Shown: positions 29,341-39,169 of the stretch, piece by piece
Layout of the letters: every line of letters starts with the position of its first letter
Position numbering within the stretch: the first letter of the stretch is position 1
NCBI GenBank assembly: GCA_021769135.1
Contig: JAETTM010000002.1
Coordinates: 1 to 64,000 of the forward strand
Source of the DNA: Lachnospiraceae bacterium
Lineage (GTDB): Bacteria > Bacillota > Clostridia > Lachnospirales > Lachnospiraceae
Length of the DNA stretch: 64,000 nucleotides
Reading direction: 5' to 3'
The notes under the pieces: model-generated
What the model was told of the DNA's origin: nothing
The model's input: only the letters and a program-made list of their open reading frames with translations
Databases searched by the model: none
Translations under genes and position numbers: made by a program

Positions 29341-32300
29341 ATGAGGACATTTACCGCACCTCTTTATGAACTGGGGGAATTCGAGGAAATAACAAAGCTT
29401 TTAAAGAAGCCGGAGGCAATGGCAGCTCTGACCGGCTGCGTGGATTCCCAGAAACTGCATATGGTTTATGGGTTAAGCGATGGTTTTAAATATAAAATCA
29501 TCGTTACTTTCAGTGACGGCAGGGCGAAAGATATTTATGAGGATTATCAGCTTTATGATAAAAATGTGATGATTTATCCGGCAAAAGATCTTATCTTTTA
29601 TCAGGCGGATATCCACGGGAACCAATTGGTCAAGGAGAGGATAAAGGTATTAAGGCGGGTAATGGAAGGCCGGCCATTGACGGTAATCACCACTTTCGAC
29701 AGCCTGATGGCCCCCCAGATTCCCCTGTCGGTGCTGGAACAATATGTGGTTCCCATCGGACACCAGTCCAGCATCAATGAACAGGAATTGGCAAGGAAAC
29801 TGGTGCGGATGGGCTATGAGAAAAATTATCAGGTGGAAGCGCCGGGGCAGTTCAGCATCCGGGGCGGAATCGTGGATATTTTTGACCTGACGGAAGAAAA
29901 CCCGTACCGCATTGAACTGTGGGGGGAGGAAGTGGAATCCATCCGCAGCTTTGATATTTTAAGCCAGCGTTCCATTGAAAAGCTGCAGTCCATTAAAATT
30001 TACCCGGCCACGGAAATGGTGCTTTCGGAAGAAGAACTGCGGGGCGGGATAGAGAAAATTGAAAAGGAAGCAAAAAGCTGCAGCGAAAAATTCCGGAAGG
30101 AATTCAAGACGGAGGAGGCTCATCGTCTGATATCCCAGGTGAAAGAGCTAAAGGAGGAACTGCTGGAATTCCAGGCTTGGGCGAACCTGGAAAGCTATAT
30201 CCGTTATTTTTATCCGAAGACGGTTTCCTTTATGGAACTGTTCGAGCAGGATAAATGCTGCCTGTTCGTGGATGAGCCGGCCAGGGTGGAAGAGCATGCG
30301 GATGCGGTGGAACTGGAATTTCGGGAAAGCATGATGCATCGCCTGGAAAAAGGGTATGCCCTGCCCGGGCAGACGGACATCCTGTTCGGGGCGGAAGAAA
30401 TCGCGGCCAAAATGGAAAGGGGAAAAGTAGTGACTCTGGCGGCCATGGACAGGAAAAGTTCCCTTTTCAAAGCGGACAGGAAATTCGACATCGGCGCCAG
30501 GAGCATCGCTTCCTATAATAACAGCTTTGAAGCTTTGGTCAAGGATTTGGCCAGGTTTAAAAAGAACGGCTATCGGGTGCTGCTTTTGTCCGGTTCCAGG
30601 ACAAGGGCGAAGCGTCTGGCCGAAGATTTGAGGGAAGAGGAACTGACCGCATTTTACAGCGAGGACCCTTTCCGGGAAATACAGCCGGGGGAGGTTATGA
30701 CCTTTTACGGCAGGGCTTTGAAAGGGTTTGAATATCCGCTGATAAAATTTGTAGTGATATCGGAAAGCGATATTTTCGGCCTGGAAAAAAAGAAAAAGAA
30801 GAAACGGAAAAAATACGAAGGGCAGAAAATACGTGATTTTTCCGAATTGAAGGTGGGCGATTATGTAGTCCATGAAAGCCACGGGCTGGGCATCTATAAA
30901 GGGATTGAAAAAGTAGAGGTAGAGAAGGTAGTCAAAGACTACATGAAAATAGAATACCGGGATGGGGGAAACCTTTATATCCTGGCCACCGGTCTGGATG
31001 TGATTCAGAAGTACGCGTCGGCGGACGGCGGAAAGCCCAAGCTGAACAAGCTGGGAACACAGGAATGGAACCGGACAAAAAGCAAAGTCAAAGGCGCTGT
31101 GGCGGAGATTGCCAAGGATTTGGTGGAATTATATGCGGTGCGCCAGCAGAAGGAAGGCTTTGTATACGGAAAGGATACGGTATGGCAGCAGGAGTTCGAA
31201 GAACTTTTCCCCTATGAGGAAACGGAAGACCAGCTTTTGGCCATTGCGGATACGAAGGCGGACATGGAGAGCACTAAGATTATGGACCGGCTCATCTGCG
31301 GCGATGTGGGATACGGAAAGACGGAAATCGCCATCCGGGCGGCATTTAAGGCGGTTCAGGAGGGAAAACAGGTAGTTTACCTCGTTCCTACGACGATTCT
31401 GGCGCAGCAGCATTATAATACATTCGTACAAAGGATGAAAGATTTCCCGGTACGGGTGGACCTGCTTTCCCGTTTCCGCACGACCGGGGAGCAGAAAAAG
31501 ACGGTGGAGGATTTGCACAAAGGCTTTGTGGATATTGTCATCGGCACCCACAGGGTGCTTTCCAAGGATGTGGAATTCAAAGATTTGGGCCTGCTGATTA
31601 TCGACGAGGAACAACGTTTTGGGGTGGCACACAAAGAAAAGATAAAAAAGCTAAAGGAAAACGTGGATGTGTTAACGCTTACGGCCACGCCTATCCCGCG
31701 GACGCTTCATATGAGCCTGATTGGCATACGGGATATGAGCGTGCTGGAGGAGGCGCCGGAGGACCGCCTTCCTATCCAGACCTATGTGATGGAATATAAC
31801 GAGGAAATGGTGAGGGAAGCGATTATCCGGGAGCTTTCCAGGGATGGCCAGGTATATTATGTTTACAACCGGGTGCACAATATTGCGGACGTGACCGCTA
31901 AAATAGCGGAGCTGGTGCCGGAAGCCAACGTGGCTTTTGCCCACGGGCAGATGAAGGAACATGAACTGGAACGGATTATGTATGATTTCATCGACGGAAG
32001 CATTGATGTGCTCGTGTCAACCACAATTATCGAGACGGGTTTGGATATTTCCAATGTGAATACGATGATTATCCATGATGCGGACAATATGGGGCTTTCC
32101 CAGCTCTATCAGCTGCGGGGGCGGGTGGGCCGCTCCAACCGGACCGCCTATGCTTTCCTGATGTACCGCAGGAATAAGATGCTAAAGGAAGTTGCGGAGA
32201 AGCGCTTAGAGGCTATCCGGGAATTCACGGATTTGGGCAGCGGATTTAAAATTGCCATGCGGGATTTGGAAATCCGCGGGGCGGGCAATCTGCTGGGCGC

Positions 32301-32865
32301 AAAACAGCACGGCCACATGCAGGCGGTAGGCTATGATATGTACTGCAAAATGCTGAACGAGGCGGTGAAAAACCTGAAGGGGATTCAGACGGAGGATGAT
32401 TTCAATACATCCGTGGATTTGGACGTGGATGCGTTTATACCGCCCTCCTATATCGTCAATGAATTCCAAAAGCTTGATATTTACAAGCGCATTGCGGGGA
32501 TTGAAAATAAAAGCGAGAGCGAGGATATGAAGGAGGAACTGATGGACAGGTTCGGGGAAATCCCCAAGTCCGTAGACAACCTCCTGCGCATCGCCCTTAT
32601 CCGCGTGCAGGCCCACAAGCTGTATATGCCGGAAGTCAGGGGGAAAAATGAGGAAATCCGTTTTATTTTAAAACGGGATGCGAAGATACGGGTGGAAAAT
32701 ATCCCTATCGTGCTTTCCCAATACCCAAGGCTTACTTTCCAGCCCAAAGGAACGCCGGAATTCTCCTTCCGCTATAAGAAATGCGGCATGGTGGAACGGG
32801 ATGCGGAGATGCTGTTAGGGTATACGGAAGAGCTGTTGGGGGCGATGGGGGAAGTGTTGGTTTGA
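29341..32865 (+). CDS. mfd: Transcription-repair coupling factor
   Basis: This 1174-residue DNA translocase removes stalled RNA polymerase and recruits UvrA. In order: a UvrB-like N-terminal module, the RNA-polymerase-interacting domain ([19 protein letters not shown]), the RecG-like translocase with Walker [18 protein letters not shown] (about residue 653), [15 protein letters not shown], and the TRCF C-terminal domain. The start at 29341 follows GGAGAAAAGG; an upstream in-frame ATG at 29308 lacks a site. A lysine-rich stretch ([10 protein letters not shown], near residue 480) precedes the polymerase-binding domain. Confidence 0.95.
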   Translation: MRTFTAPLYELGEFEEITKLLKKPEAMAALTGCVDSQKLHMVYGLSDGFKYKIIVTFSDGRAKDIYEDYQLYDKNVMIYPAKDLIFYQADIHGNQLVKERIKVLRRVMEGRPLTVITTFDSLMAPQIPLSVLEQYVVPIGHQSSINEQELARKLVRMGYEKNYQVEAPGQFSIRGGIVDIFDLTEENPYRIELWGEEVESIRSFDILSQRSIEKLQSIKIYPATEMVLSEEELRGGIEKIEKEAKSCSEKFRKEFKTEEAHRLISQVKELKEELLEFQAWANLESYIRYFYPKTVSFMELFEQDKCCLFVDEPARVEEHADAVELEFRESMMHRLEKGYALPGQTDILFGAEEIAAKMERGKVVTLAAMDRKSSLFKADRKFDIGARSIASYNNSFEALVKDLARFKKNGYRVLLLSGSRTRAKRLAEDLREEELTAFYSEDPFREIQPGEVMTFYGRALKGFEYPLIKFVVISESDIFGLEKKKKKKRKKYEGQKIRDFSELKVGDYVVHESHGLGIYKGIEKVEVEKVVKDYMKIEYRDGGNLYILATGLDVIQKYASADGGKPKLNKLGTQEWNRTKSKVKGAVAEIAKDLVELYAVRQQKEGFVYGKDTVWQQEFEELFPYEETEDQLLAIADTKADMESTKIMDRLICGDVGYGKTEIAIRAAFKAVQEGKQVVYLVPTTILAQQHYNTFVQRMKDFPVRVDLLSRFRTTGEQKKTVEDLHKGFVDIVIGTHRVLSKDVEFKDLGLLIIDEEQRFGVAHKEKIKKLKENVDVLTLTATPIPRTLHMSLIGIRDMSVLEEAPEDRLPIQTYVMEYNEEMVREAIIRELSRDGQVYYVYNRVHNIADVTAKIAELVPEANVAFAHGQMKEHELERIMYDFIDGSIDVLVSTTIIETGLDISNVNTMIIHDADNMGLSQLYQLRGRVGRSNRTAYAFLMYRRNKMLKEVAEKRLEAIREFTDLGSGFKIAMRDLEIRGAGNLLGAKQHGHMQAVGYDMYCKMLNEAVKNLKGIQTEDDFNTSVDLDVDAFIPPSYIVNEFQKLDIYKRIAGIENKSESEDMKEELMDRFGEIPKSVDNLLRIALIRVQAHKLYMPEVRGKNEEIRFILKRDAKIRVENIPIVLSQYPRLTFQPKGTPEFSFRYKKCGMVERDAEMLLGYTEELLGAMGEVLV

Positions 32866-32901
32866 TGGGGAATGACAAGTAAAAGATGAACAAAATCAAA
32901 A

Positions 32902-32928
32902 GGCTAATCGCTTTGTGGGCGGTTGGCC
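32902..32928 (-). terminator. Terminator-like hairpin after the two-component operon
   Basis: On the minus strand GGCCAACCGC / GCGATTAGCC form a 10-bp stem (with G-T pairs), loop CCACAAA, followed by TTTTGATTTT, which suits termination of the response regulator-kinase transcript. The hairpin CAACCGCCCACAAAG is also the start of the antisense RNA at 43248. Confidence 0.55.
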
Positions 32929-32960
32929 TTCTGGCATTTTAAAAAAATTATTTGATAAAA

Positions 32961-34736
32961 TTAACATTCGGTATCAACTGGTATCCTAATTTGTATAGCC
33001 GTGCCCTTTCCTGGCCTGCTTAAAATTTTAAATTCAGCCTGTTCTCCAAAAATCAGTTTTATCCGTTTATAAGTATTGACGAGCCCGATATGAGCAGTAA
33101 ACGGGTCCCTGTCAGATTCTGCATGAAAAGATTCGTAAAGCGTTTTCAGGTTTTCTTTGCTAATGCCGCAGCCATTATCTATGACATGAATAAATAAATT
33201 GTTGTTTTGGTAAAATATTTTAATTTTGATAATTCCTTTCTGCGTACTATTGAAAAAACCGTGTGAAAGTGAGTTTTCGATTAACGGCTGAAATAAAAGC
33301 TTAACTACTTTGAAATTTAATATTTCATCTGAATATTGCCAGATTACATCGAAGCGGTCTCGTTTACGCATTTTCTGTATTTCTATATAATCTTCGGTGT
33401 TTTCCAGTTCTTCGCTTAAAGTGACAGTTTCCTTCGGAGACGATAGGGAATATTGGAGAATGCTGGAAAGATGCTCTATCATTTTGCTCGCATCGTTTTG
33501 GGATTCCGTAAGGGAAACTGTTTTCCAGAAAATGGATTTTAAAGTATTAAATAAAAAGTGAGGGTTGATTTGAGTCTGTAAAGCAATCAGCTCCAGTGAG
33601 GCCAGCTGATATTTTTTGGCGGCAAACTGTTCCTGCAAATATTGATTTTCCAGGAAGGATTTTATTATTTTTTGTTCGATGTATTCATAGGTATTTGTCT
33701 TTTTTGATGGTATGGAAAGAAGCTTGCCCATTTCCGCCCGATTCAGCAAATTTACAATGGCATCAATTTGTTTACAGTTCTTGTAAGTAAAGAATAATGA
33801 TAAAATACATCCCAATGAAAAGGAAATGATTAACAGCGTTACAACAATTTGTGATAAAGAGCGGGAAAGGTGGAACAGCTTATCCGTTTCGCTCACGGAT
33901 ATGTATTGGATATCATATTTATCCGATGCGATTTGCGTGCATATATATTCCCCGTTATTGAGGTAAAAGGTAGAGGGGTTCGTGCCGGCGGGGGAAAAGG
34001 AATGGAAATCTATATTCAAATAATCGGCCGGACAATTTTTGCTATGGGCAATGATGCTGTTATTGTTTAATAAAAAAATGGAAGGGGTGCTTTGCCCTGT
34101 TTCAGTGCTTAAGAGATTCTGGACGAAATTTTGCCGTATATTCATGACAATCATGCCGTCGGCTTCGCTGATGCCGGGCGAATATAATTTTTTATATATG
34201 GATATGCAGGGGGTACCTGCTTTTTCAAAATCATAGGATTTTACATTGCGGACTTCAATATATGTTTCGGGCAGGGAGTCTTTTTCCAGATATCGGTGAA
34301 ACCAATCCTTGTCGGGATAGTTATCAATCCGGGCAACGCCATAGCCCGAAACAAGCATATTGCTGTTGCTGTTTTCGTAATATACATAAATAGAATGTAT
34401 GTATGGTTTGGTATTAAAATTGGTATTGATGATATCCAGAAGGTTTTTCTGCATCAAAGTATGTTCATAGTCGGTGCCGCCCCCGGACAGAATATTTTTA
34501 ATGGACACAACAAAACTTGCATTCAGGCTGTAATTGATGCTTAATCCGTCCAGTTCGTTAAAAATCAGTTCGGTGGAATTGCGCACCTGGGACAGAGTCA
34601 GTGTATTGTTATTGGTGATTTCTTTACGCAAAGTAGTGTTTACAAGTATAGAACTGAAAAGGCCCAGAGTAATCAGGGGAATCATCATGGGAACGAGGAA
34701 CTTGATTAAGTTTTCTATTAAAAATCTACGTTTCAA
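32961..34736 (-). CDS. YesM-type sensor histidine kinase
   Basis: This 591-residue membrane sensor has TM1 (FLVPMMIPLITLGLFSSIL), a ~250-residue extracellular sensor region of Cache type, TM2 (IVVTLLIISFSLGCILSLFF, about 290-310), a His_kinase domain with LQTQINPHFLFNTLKSI (phospho-acceptor His, about residue 390), and an HATPase_c domain (FQPLIENSLSHGF, HVIDNGCGISKENL). Such LytS/YesM kinases control carbohydrate uptake genes. It overlaps the regulator gene by 11 bp and lies divergent from the ABC transporter operon, its likely target. Confidence 0.92.
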   Translation of the reverse strand: MKRRFLIENLIKFLVPMMIPLITLGLFSSILVNTTLRKEITNNNTLTLSQVRNSTELIFNELDGLSINYSLNASFVVSIKNILSGGGTDYEHTLMQKNLLDIINTNFNTKPYIHSIYVYYENSNSNMLVSGYGVARIDNYPDKDWFHRYLEKDSLPETYIEVRNVKSYDFEKAGTPCISIYKKLYSPGISEADGMIVMNIRQNFVQNLLSTETGQSTPSIFLLNNNSIIAHSKNCPADYLNIDFHSFSPAGTNPSTFYLNNGEYICTQIASDKYDIQYISVSETDKLFHLSRSLSQIVVTLLIISFSLGCILSLFFTYKNCKQIDAIVNLLNRAEMGKLLSIPSKKTNTYEYIEQKIIKSFLENQYLQEQFAAKKYQLASLELIALQTQINPHFLFNTLKSIFWKTVSLTESQNDASKMIEHLSSILQYSLSSPKETVTLSEELENTEDYIEIQKMRKRDRFDVIWQYSDEILNFKVVKLLFQPLIENSLSHGFFNSTQKGIIKIKIFYQNNNLFIHVIDNGCGISKENLKTLYESFHAESDRDPFTAHIGLVNTYKRIKLIFGEQAEFKILSRPGKGTAIQIRIPVDTEC

Positions 34737-35523
34737 TATTTTTACCTTCGTCTTTCAGCCCGAAATCGGGCGGCTCACACAATGCCTTTCCGTTTCTGTA
34801 ATCTCTGGGTGTAATGCCATAATATTGCTTGAACATCCGGGTGAAATTCTCGCTGTTGCGGTAGCCGACCAATGAACTGACCTCATAGGTTTTATAGTTT
34901 ATATCATCCAGCAATTCTACAGCTTTTTTCATTCGAATTTCTATCAGATAGTCATAAAAATTCTGGCCGGTTTTCTGCTTAAAAAATTTGCTGATATAAT
35001 TAGGATTCATGTGTACAATGTCGGTTAAATCTTCAAGAGTTACCGTCGCATAGTTGTCATTGATGTAGTTTTTGATTTTTGCTAAAACTTTATCATTAAA
35101 GTTAACAGCATTATCAAGGGAGTCCTGTTGCCTGGCGGTGAGATATTTCTTATCCAGTTCGGTTTTCAATTTTGTAAAAACGCGAATCATTTCATTGTAT
35201 TTATGAGACTTTAAAATGTAGCTTTTGACATTATATTCCAACGCCTTCTGGGCAAATGAAAAGTCGGAATATCCGCTGAAAAAGACAATGTATATATCAG
35301 GGTAATTTTCGCATAAAAGTGAGGCCAGCTCCAGTCCGTTCATTATCGGCATATTAACATCGGTCAATACGATATGAACAGGGTTTTTCTGGATATATTC
35401 ATATGCTTTTTTACCGTTATCCAAATGATTGACAACAGTAAAGCCTATGGAATCCCATGGGAAAAATTTACTGATTCCGTTATGGATTTCATATTCATCA
35501 TCCACAATTAATAGCTTATACAT
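34726..35523 (-). CDS. YesN-type response regulator (receiver plus AraC HTH)
   Basis: This 265-residue regulator has a receiver domain (LLIVDDEYEIHNGI with acidic pocket; phospho-acceptor Asp in HIVLTDVNMPIMNG; Lys in SYILKSHKYNE) and an AraC-type double helix-turn-helix (VTLEDLTDIVHMNPNYISKFF, TYEVSSLVGYRNSENFTRMF, GITPRDYRNGK). The start at ATG 35523 places VDD at the usual distance; ATG 35571 adds an atypical 16 residues. It is co-transcribed with the kinase from the minus-strand promoter at 35585-35613. Confidence 0.92.
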   Translation of the reverse strand: MYKLLIVDDEYEIHNGISKFFPWDSIGFTVVNHLDNGKKAYEYIQKNPVHIVLTDVNMPIMNGLELASLLCENYPDIYIVFFSGYSDFSFAQKALEYNVKSYILKSHKYNEMIRVFTKLKTELDKKYLTARQQDSLDNAVNFNDKVLAKIKNYINDNYATVTLEDLTDIVHMNPNYISKFFKQKTGQNFYDYLIEIRMKKAVELLDDINYKTYEVSSLVGYRNSENFTRMFKQYYGITPRDYRNGKALCEPPDFGLKDEGKNIET

Positions 35524-35584
35524 ATCATACCTATTTCTTTCTTTCAGTCTTTGGTTTATACTCATGTACAATTATGTGTATATT

Positions 35585-35613
35585 ATTATATTACCAAGAT
35601 GAATATTTATCAA
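35585..35613 (-). promoter_or_regulatory. Promoter for the two-component system
   Basis: On the minus strand TTGATA (35613-35608) and TATAAT (35590-35585) are 17 bp apart. It shares the 286-bp intergenic region with the promoter of the transporter operon. Confidence 0.7.
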
Positions 35614-35691
35614 CAATGCATATCTTCAAAAAAGATATGAAATGTCAATATAGGCATATATTCTAAAGAAAAGTCAAAAAGTTGGCATAAA

Positions 35692-35720
35692 TTGTCATTT
35701 TTTATCAAACGGGCTATATA
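35692..35720 (+). promoter_or_regulatory. Candidate promoter for the ABC transporter operon
   Basis: TTGTCA (35692-35697) and TATATA (35715-35720) are 17 bp apart, about 90 bp before the substrate-binding protein gene. The A/T-rich upstream region is the likely binding site of the divergent regulator. Confidence 0.55.
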
Positions 35721-35809
35721 GGTAAAATGTCGCAGTTATTATATAATTTAATTGCTTGTTAATAAGCTTTGGAAAAAATTGAGGTAAGCAAAAATTAGGA
35801 GGGAAATGG

Positions 35810-37201
35810 ATGAAAAAAAATTTTGTATCATTGTTTAGCATTTTGCTTGTTATTGCTTTGAGCATGGCAACGCTTGCGGGCTGTGGGAATGCGCCTGCCC
35901 AGCAGTCCGGGCAGACGGAGGGAGAAGAAACGGCAAAAGAAAAAGAGGAAGATTCACAAACGGAAGGGGAGTCCGGCAGCGGGGAACCGGTTACCCTGAG
36001 GTTTTCATGGTGGGGCGCGGACGTCCGTCATGAAGCGACACTGGCAGCCATTGAGGCTTATCAAAAGGCTAACCCGAATGTGACAATTGAGGCTGAATAT
36101 CAGGGTTTTGAAGGCTATCAGCAGAAAATGATGACACAGTTGACGGGTGGTACAGCGCCTGACCTGATTCAGATTGATAATGTATGGCTGATGGACCTGT
36201 GTTCCCAGAAAACAGTTCTGTTTGATGATATTAATAATTATTCCGATATTATTGATTTGAGTTCTTTTGAAAAGCAGATTATCGACAGCTATTGCTCCTA
36301 TGACGGGAAACTGATAGGCATCCCTCTTGGAACAAACGGTTCGGGGCTGATGGTTAACCATGAATTTTTTGAAAAATTTGATATTCCCATGGATACACAA
36401 TTTACATGGGATTCCATTATAGAGTATGGGAAAAAAGTCAGGGAAGCGGACCCGGAAAGCTATCTAATCGGTATTGACCCGTCTGCAGAAAGCATTGTTC
36501 CGCTATTCTGGGAGCCGTATCTTTTGGGGGAAACAGGGGAATATTGGATTAGCGATGATTTCCAGATTACCTGCACAAAGGAAGAAATGGGAAAAGCTTT
36601 CTCCAAGTTAAAAGAACTTTATGACAGCGGAGCGGCTGTTCCGATGGGAGAAACGATATCCTTTTCGGCTAAGATGGAGCAGCTTCCCAAATGGGTAAAT
36701 GGGCAGCTGGGATGTATCATGGACTGGTCCGGGCGGCTGCCGGCCATTAAATCAGCATTGGGCGCAGAAAAATTCGCTACTGTAAATGTGCCGGTTGTAG
36801 CGGACGGAAAATTACAGACTTATCCTACCAAACCGTCCTTGCTTGTAGGCATTAATAACGCTTCCAAACATAAAGAAGAGGCTGCAAAGTTTATTGAGTG
36901 GATGGTTAATTCGGAAGAAGCGGCAGAAATTTTAAAGGATGTGCGTTCCATTCCCACATCAAAAACAGCACGAGAAATTGTCGATGAAAAAGGGTTGGGA
37001 GACCCGGATGTGCTGAAGATGGTTACGAATACTCTGGCGAATCCATCCTCCGCCCCTCCATATGCGGGGCGCAATGCGGAAATTGTTGCGATTGTCCTGG
37101 AGGAAATACAGAAAGTGGTTTATGGGCAGCAGACGCCGGAAGAAGGTGCAGAGCAGCTGACAGCCCGCGTACAGGCTAAACTGGACAGCTTGAAAAAGTA
37201 A
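35810..37201 (+). CDS. Carbohydrate ABC transporter substrate-binding lipoprotein
   Basis: This 463-residue protein has a lipoprotein signal peptide with lipobox LAGC (Cys25), then an acidic linker (GEETAKEKEEDSQTEGES) and a family 1 extracellular solute-binding fold (VTLRFSWWGADVRHEATLAA, GGTAPDLIQIDNVWLMDL, GTNGSGLMVNHEFF, KPSLLVGINNASKHKEEAAK). It would capture the sugar or sugar acid at the membrane surface. AGGAGG precedes the ATG. A hairpin terminator lies between it and the permease genes, which would raise its level over them. No ABC ATPase gene is present in the operon, so it probably uses a shared MsmK-type ATPase encoded elsewhere. Confidence 0.92.
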   Translation: MKKNFVSLFSILLVIALSMATLAGCGNAPAQQSGQTEGEETAKEKEEDSQTEGESGSGEPVTLRFSWWGADVRHEATLAAIEAYQKANPNVTIEAEYQGFEGYQQKMMTQLTGGTAPDLIQIDNVWLMDLCSQKTVLFDDINNYSDIIDLSSFEKQIIDSYCSYDGKLIGIPLGTNGSGLMVNHEFFEKFDIPMDTQFTWDSIIEYGKKVREADPESYLIGIDPSAESIVPLFWEPYLLGETGEYWISDDFQITCTKEEMGKAFSKLKELYDSGAAVPMGETISFSAKMEQLPKWVNGQLGCIMDWSGRLPAIKSALGAEKFATVNVPVVADGKLQTYPTKPSLLVGINNASKHKEEAAKFIEWMVNSEEAAEILKDVRSIPTSKTAREIVDEKGLGDPDVLKMVTNTLANPSSAPPYAGRNAEIVAIVLEEIQKVVYGQQTPEEGAEQLTARVQAKLDSLKK

Positions 37202-37225
37202 TAAAGAAACCGCAATTGTAATTTG

Positions 37226-37269
37226 GCCAGCGGCATTTGGCTATGAAAGGCAGGATGCCGCTGGCTTTT
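37226..37269 (+). terminator. Intercistronic hairpin terminator after the binding-protein gene
   Basis: An 11-bp stem GCCAGCGGCAT / ATGCCGCTGGC with an 18-nt loop is followed by TTTT. Partial termination here would favour the binding protein over the permeases. Confidence 0.75.
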
Positions 37270-37271
37270 GA

Positions 37272-37318
37272 TTACGATAAGCCGGCTCGCGGAGCGTGAC
37301 GGCGTTCGTTACGATAAG
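37272..37318 (+). repeat. Terminator-adjacent repeat, family D, copy 2
   Basis: The core GCCGGCTCGCGGAGC then TGACGGCGTTCGTT matches 28286-28322. Here it is bounded by 10-bp direct repeats TTACGATAAG at 37272-37281 and 37309-37318. It starts 3 bp after the terminator T run. Confidence 0.7.
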
Positions 37319-37361
37319 GATGTTTGGTGAAGCGACAAGCATGTGGAGAGGAGACAGGGAT

Positions 37362-38276
37362 ATGCTTGGCAGAAGACGTAAAAATTCGTTTAACATGTAT
37401 AAAAGAAAACAATGGATGGGGCTTGTTTATATTATGCCATGGCTCATAGGGTTTCTCGTTTTTCAATTATCGCCTTTGATTTCATCGTTGTGGTACTCCT
37501 TTACTGATTATTCTGCTTTGGGAGAAGCGGAGTTCATAGGGCTCGAAAATTATAGGAACCTATTTACTATAGACCCTAATTTCAGGAAATCATTATCGGT
37601 TACGCTGAAATATGTATTTATGACAGTTCCGGCCAAATTAATCTTTGCATTATTTATTGCAATGCTTTTAAGCATGAAGTTAAGGGCGGTGAATTTTTTC
37701 CGGACAGTTTACTACATCCCGTCTATTTTGGGAGCAAGCGTTGCCATTGCGACCCTTTGGCGTTTCCTGTTTATGCGGGATGGGTTAATCAACGATATTT
37801 TGGAAGCCTTTGGATTAAACAGCACCATAGACTGGATAGGAGACCCCAGATTTGCATTGGCAACCATTAGCCTGCTGGCAGTCTGGCAGTTTGGTTCCTC
37901 CATGGTTTTGTTCCTGGCGGGGATAAAACAGATTCCGCAGGATTTGTACGAAGCGGCGTGTATTGATGGTGCTTCGAAGGTGAAACAATTTTTCATTATT
38001 ACAATACCTATGCTGACACCAATTGTTTTCTTTAACTTAATTATGCAAATGATAACAGCCTTCCAGGATTTTACGGCACCCTTTTTAATCACATCGGGCG
38101 GGCCGGCAAATGAAACCTATTTATATGGGATGCTGCTTTATGACAATGCTTTCAGGTTTTACAAAATGGGATATGCCTGTGCTTTATCCTGGGTGCTTTT
38201 TGTGATTATTATAGCATTTACGCTTTTATTGTTTCGGACGTCTGCGAAATGGGTGTTTTACTCAGAGGAGGATTAA
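37362..38276 (+). CDS. Sugar ABC transporter permease (MalF/UgpA type)
   Basis: This 304-residue protein has six membrane helices and the cytoplasmic EAA loop YEAACIDGASKVKQFF. It starts MLGRRRKNSFNMYKRKQWMG and GLVYIMPWLIGFLVFQLSPL forms TM1. The start at 37362 is chosen over 37341 because GAGG lies ten bases upstream and the length is normal; both are possible. It pairs with the next permease (3-bp gap). Confidence 0.9.
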   Translation: MLGRRRKNSFNMYKRKQWMGLVYIMPWLIGFLVFQLSPLISSLWYSFTDYSALGEAEFIGLENYRNLFTIDPNFRKSLSVTLKYVFMTVPAKLIFALFIAMLLSMKLRAVNFFRTVYYIPSILGASVAIATLWRFLFMRDGLINDILEAFGLNSTIDWIGDPRFALATISLLAVWQFGSSMVLFLAGIKQIPQDLYEAACIDGASKVKQFFIITIPMLTPIVFFNLIMQMITAFQDFTAPFLITSGGPANETYLYGMLLYDNAFRFYKMGYACALSWVLFVIIIAFTLLLFRTSAKWVFYSEED

Positions 38277-38279
38277 CAG

Positions 38280-39134
38280 ATGAATAAGATTGGCAAGGCC
38301 AAAAAAATAGCAAATGTAGCTTTAAGGTATATTATATTAATCCTGGTAGGGATATTGATGGTCTATCCGCTTATTTGGCTGTTCTTTTCGTCATTTAAAC
38401 CCAATGAGGAAATATTCGGGAACATCAGGCTGCTGCCGGTGAATGCCGTATGGAATTCTTACGTGGAGGGATGGAAGGGGACCGGTCAGTTTACTTTTGC
38501 TACATTTATGATTAATTCATTTAAGATGGTGGTTCCGACGGTTGCGCTGACTATTTTGTCAAGTGTTGTTGTCGCTTACGGGTTCGCAAGATTTCGCTTC
38601 CCAGGGCATAAAATATTATTTGCGCTTATGATATCTACCTTAATGCTGCCTAATGCGGTAGTAGTAATCCCAAGGTATATGCTGTATAACAAACTGGGCT
38701 GGCTGGATTCCTATATGCCGTTTTATATGCCGGCATTGTTTGCCTGCTACCCCTTTTTCATATTTATGTTCATACAATTTTTCAGGGGGCTGCCCAAAGA
38801 TTTGGATGAAGCGGCGTGTATAGACGGATGTAATACTTTTGAGATATTGGTAAAAATTATTCTGCCATTGTCCAAGCCATCTATTATTTCCGCTACAATA
38901 TTCCAGTTTGTCTGGACGTGGAACGATTTCTTTAACTCATTAATATATATCAGCAGCGTTTCCAAGTATCCATTGGCTCTGGGGTTAAGGATGTCATTGG
39001 ATACGGCGGATGCGGCCATGTGGAATGAGATTTTTGCTATGGCAATTGTTTCTGTGATGCCTTGTGTCATACTGTTCTTTTTGGCACAGAAATATTTTGT
39101 GGAAGGAATCGCGACTTCGGGTATTAAGGGATAG
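38280..39134 (+). CDS. Sugar ABC transporter permease (MalG/UgpE type)
   Basis: This 284-residue, six-helix permease carries the EAA loop DEAACIDGCNTFEILVKI and the MalG-type N-terminus (LILVGILMVYPLIWLFFSSF). It begins three bases after the first permease stop, with GGAGG in the end of that gene. It forms the transmembrane heterodimer with the upstream protein. Confidence 0.92.
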   Translation: MNKIGKAKKIANVALRYIILILVGILMVYPLIWLFFSSFKPNEEIFGNIRLLPVNAVWNSYVEGWKGTGQFTFATFMINSFKMVVPTVALTILSSVVVAYGFARFRFPGHKILFALMISTLMLPNAVVVIPRYMLYNKLGWLDSYMPFYMPALFACYPFFIFMFIQFFRGLPKDLDEAACIDGCNTFEILVKIILPLSKPSIISATIFQFVWTWNDFFNSLIYISSVSKYPLALGLRMSLDTADAAMWNEIFAMAIVSVMPCVILFFLAQKYFVEGIATSGIKG

Positions 39135-39169
39135 CGCAAAGGTTTGGAAATTGAATTCGAGAAAGGAAT

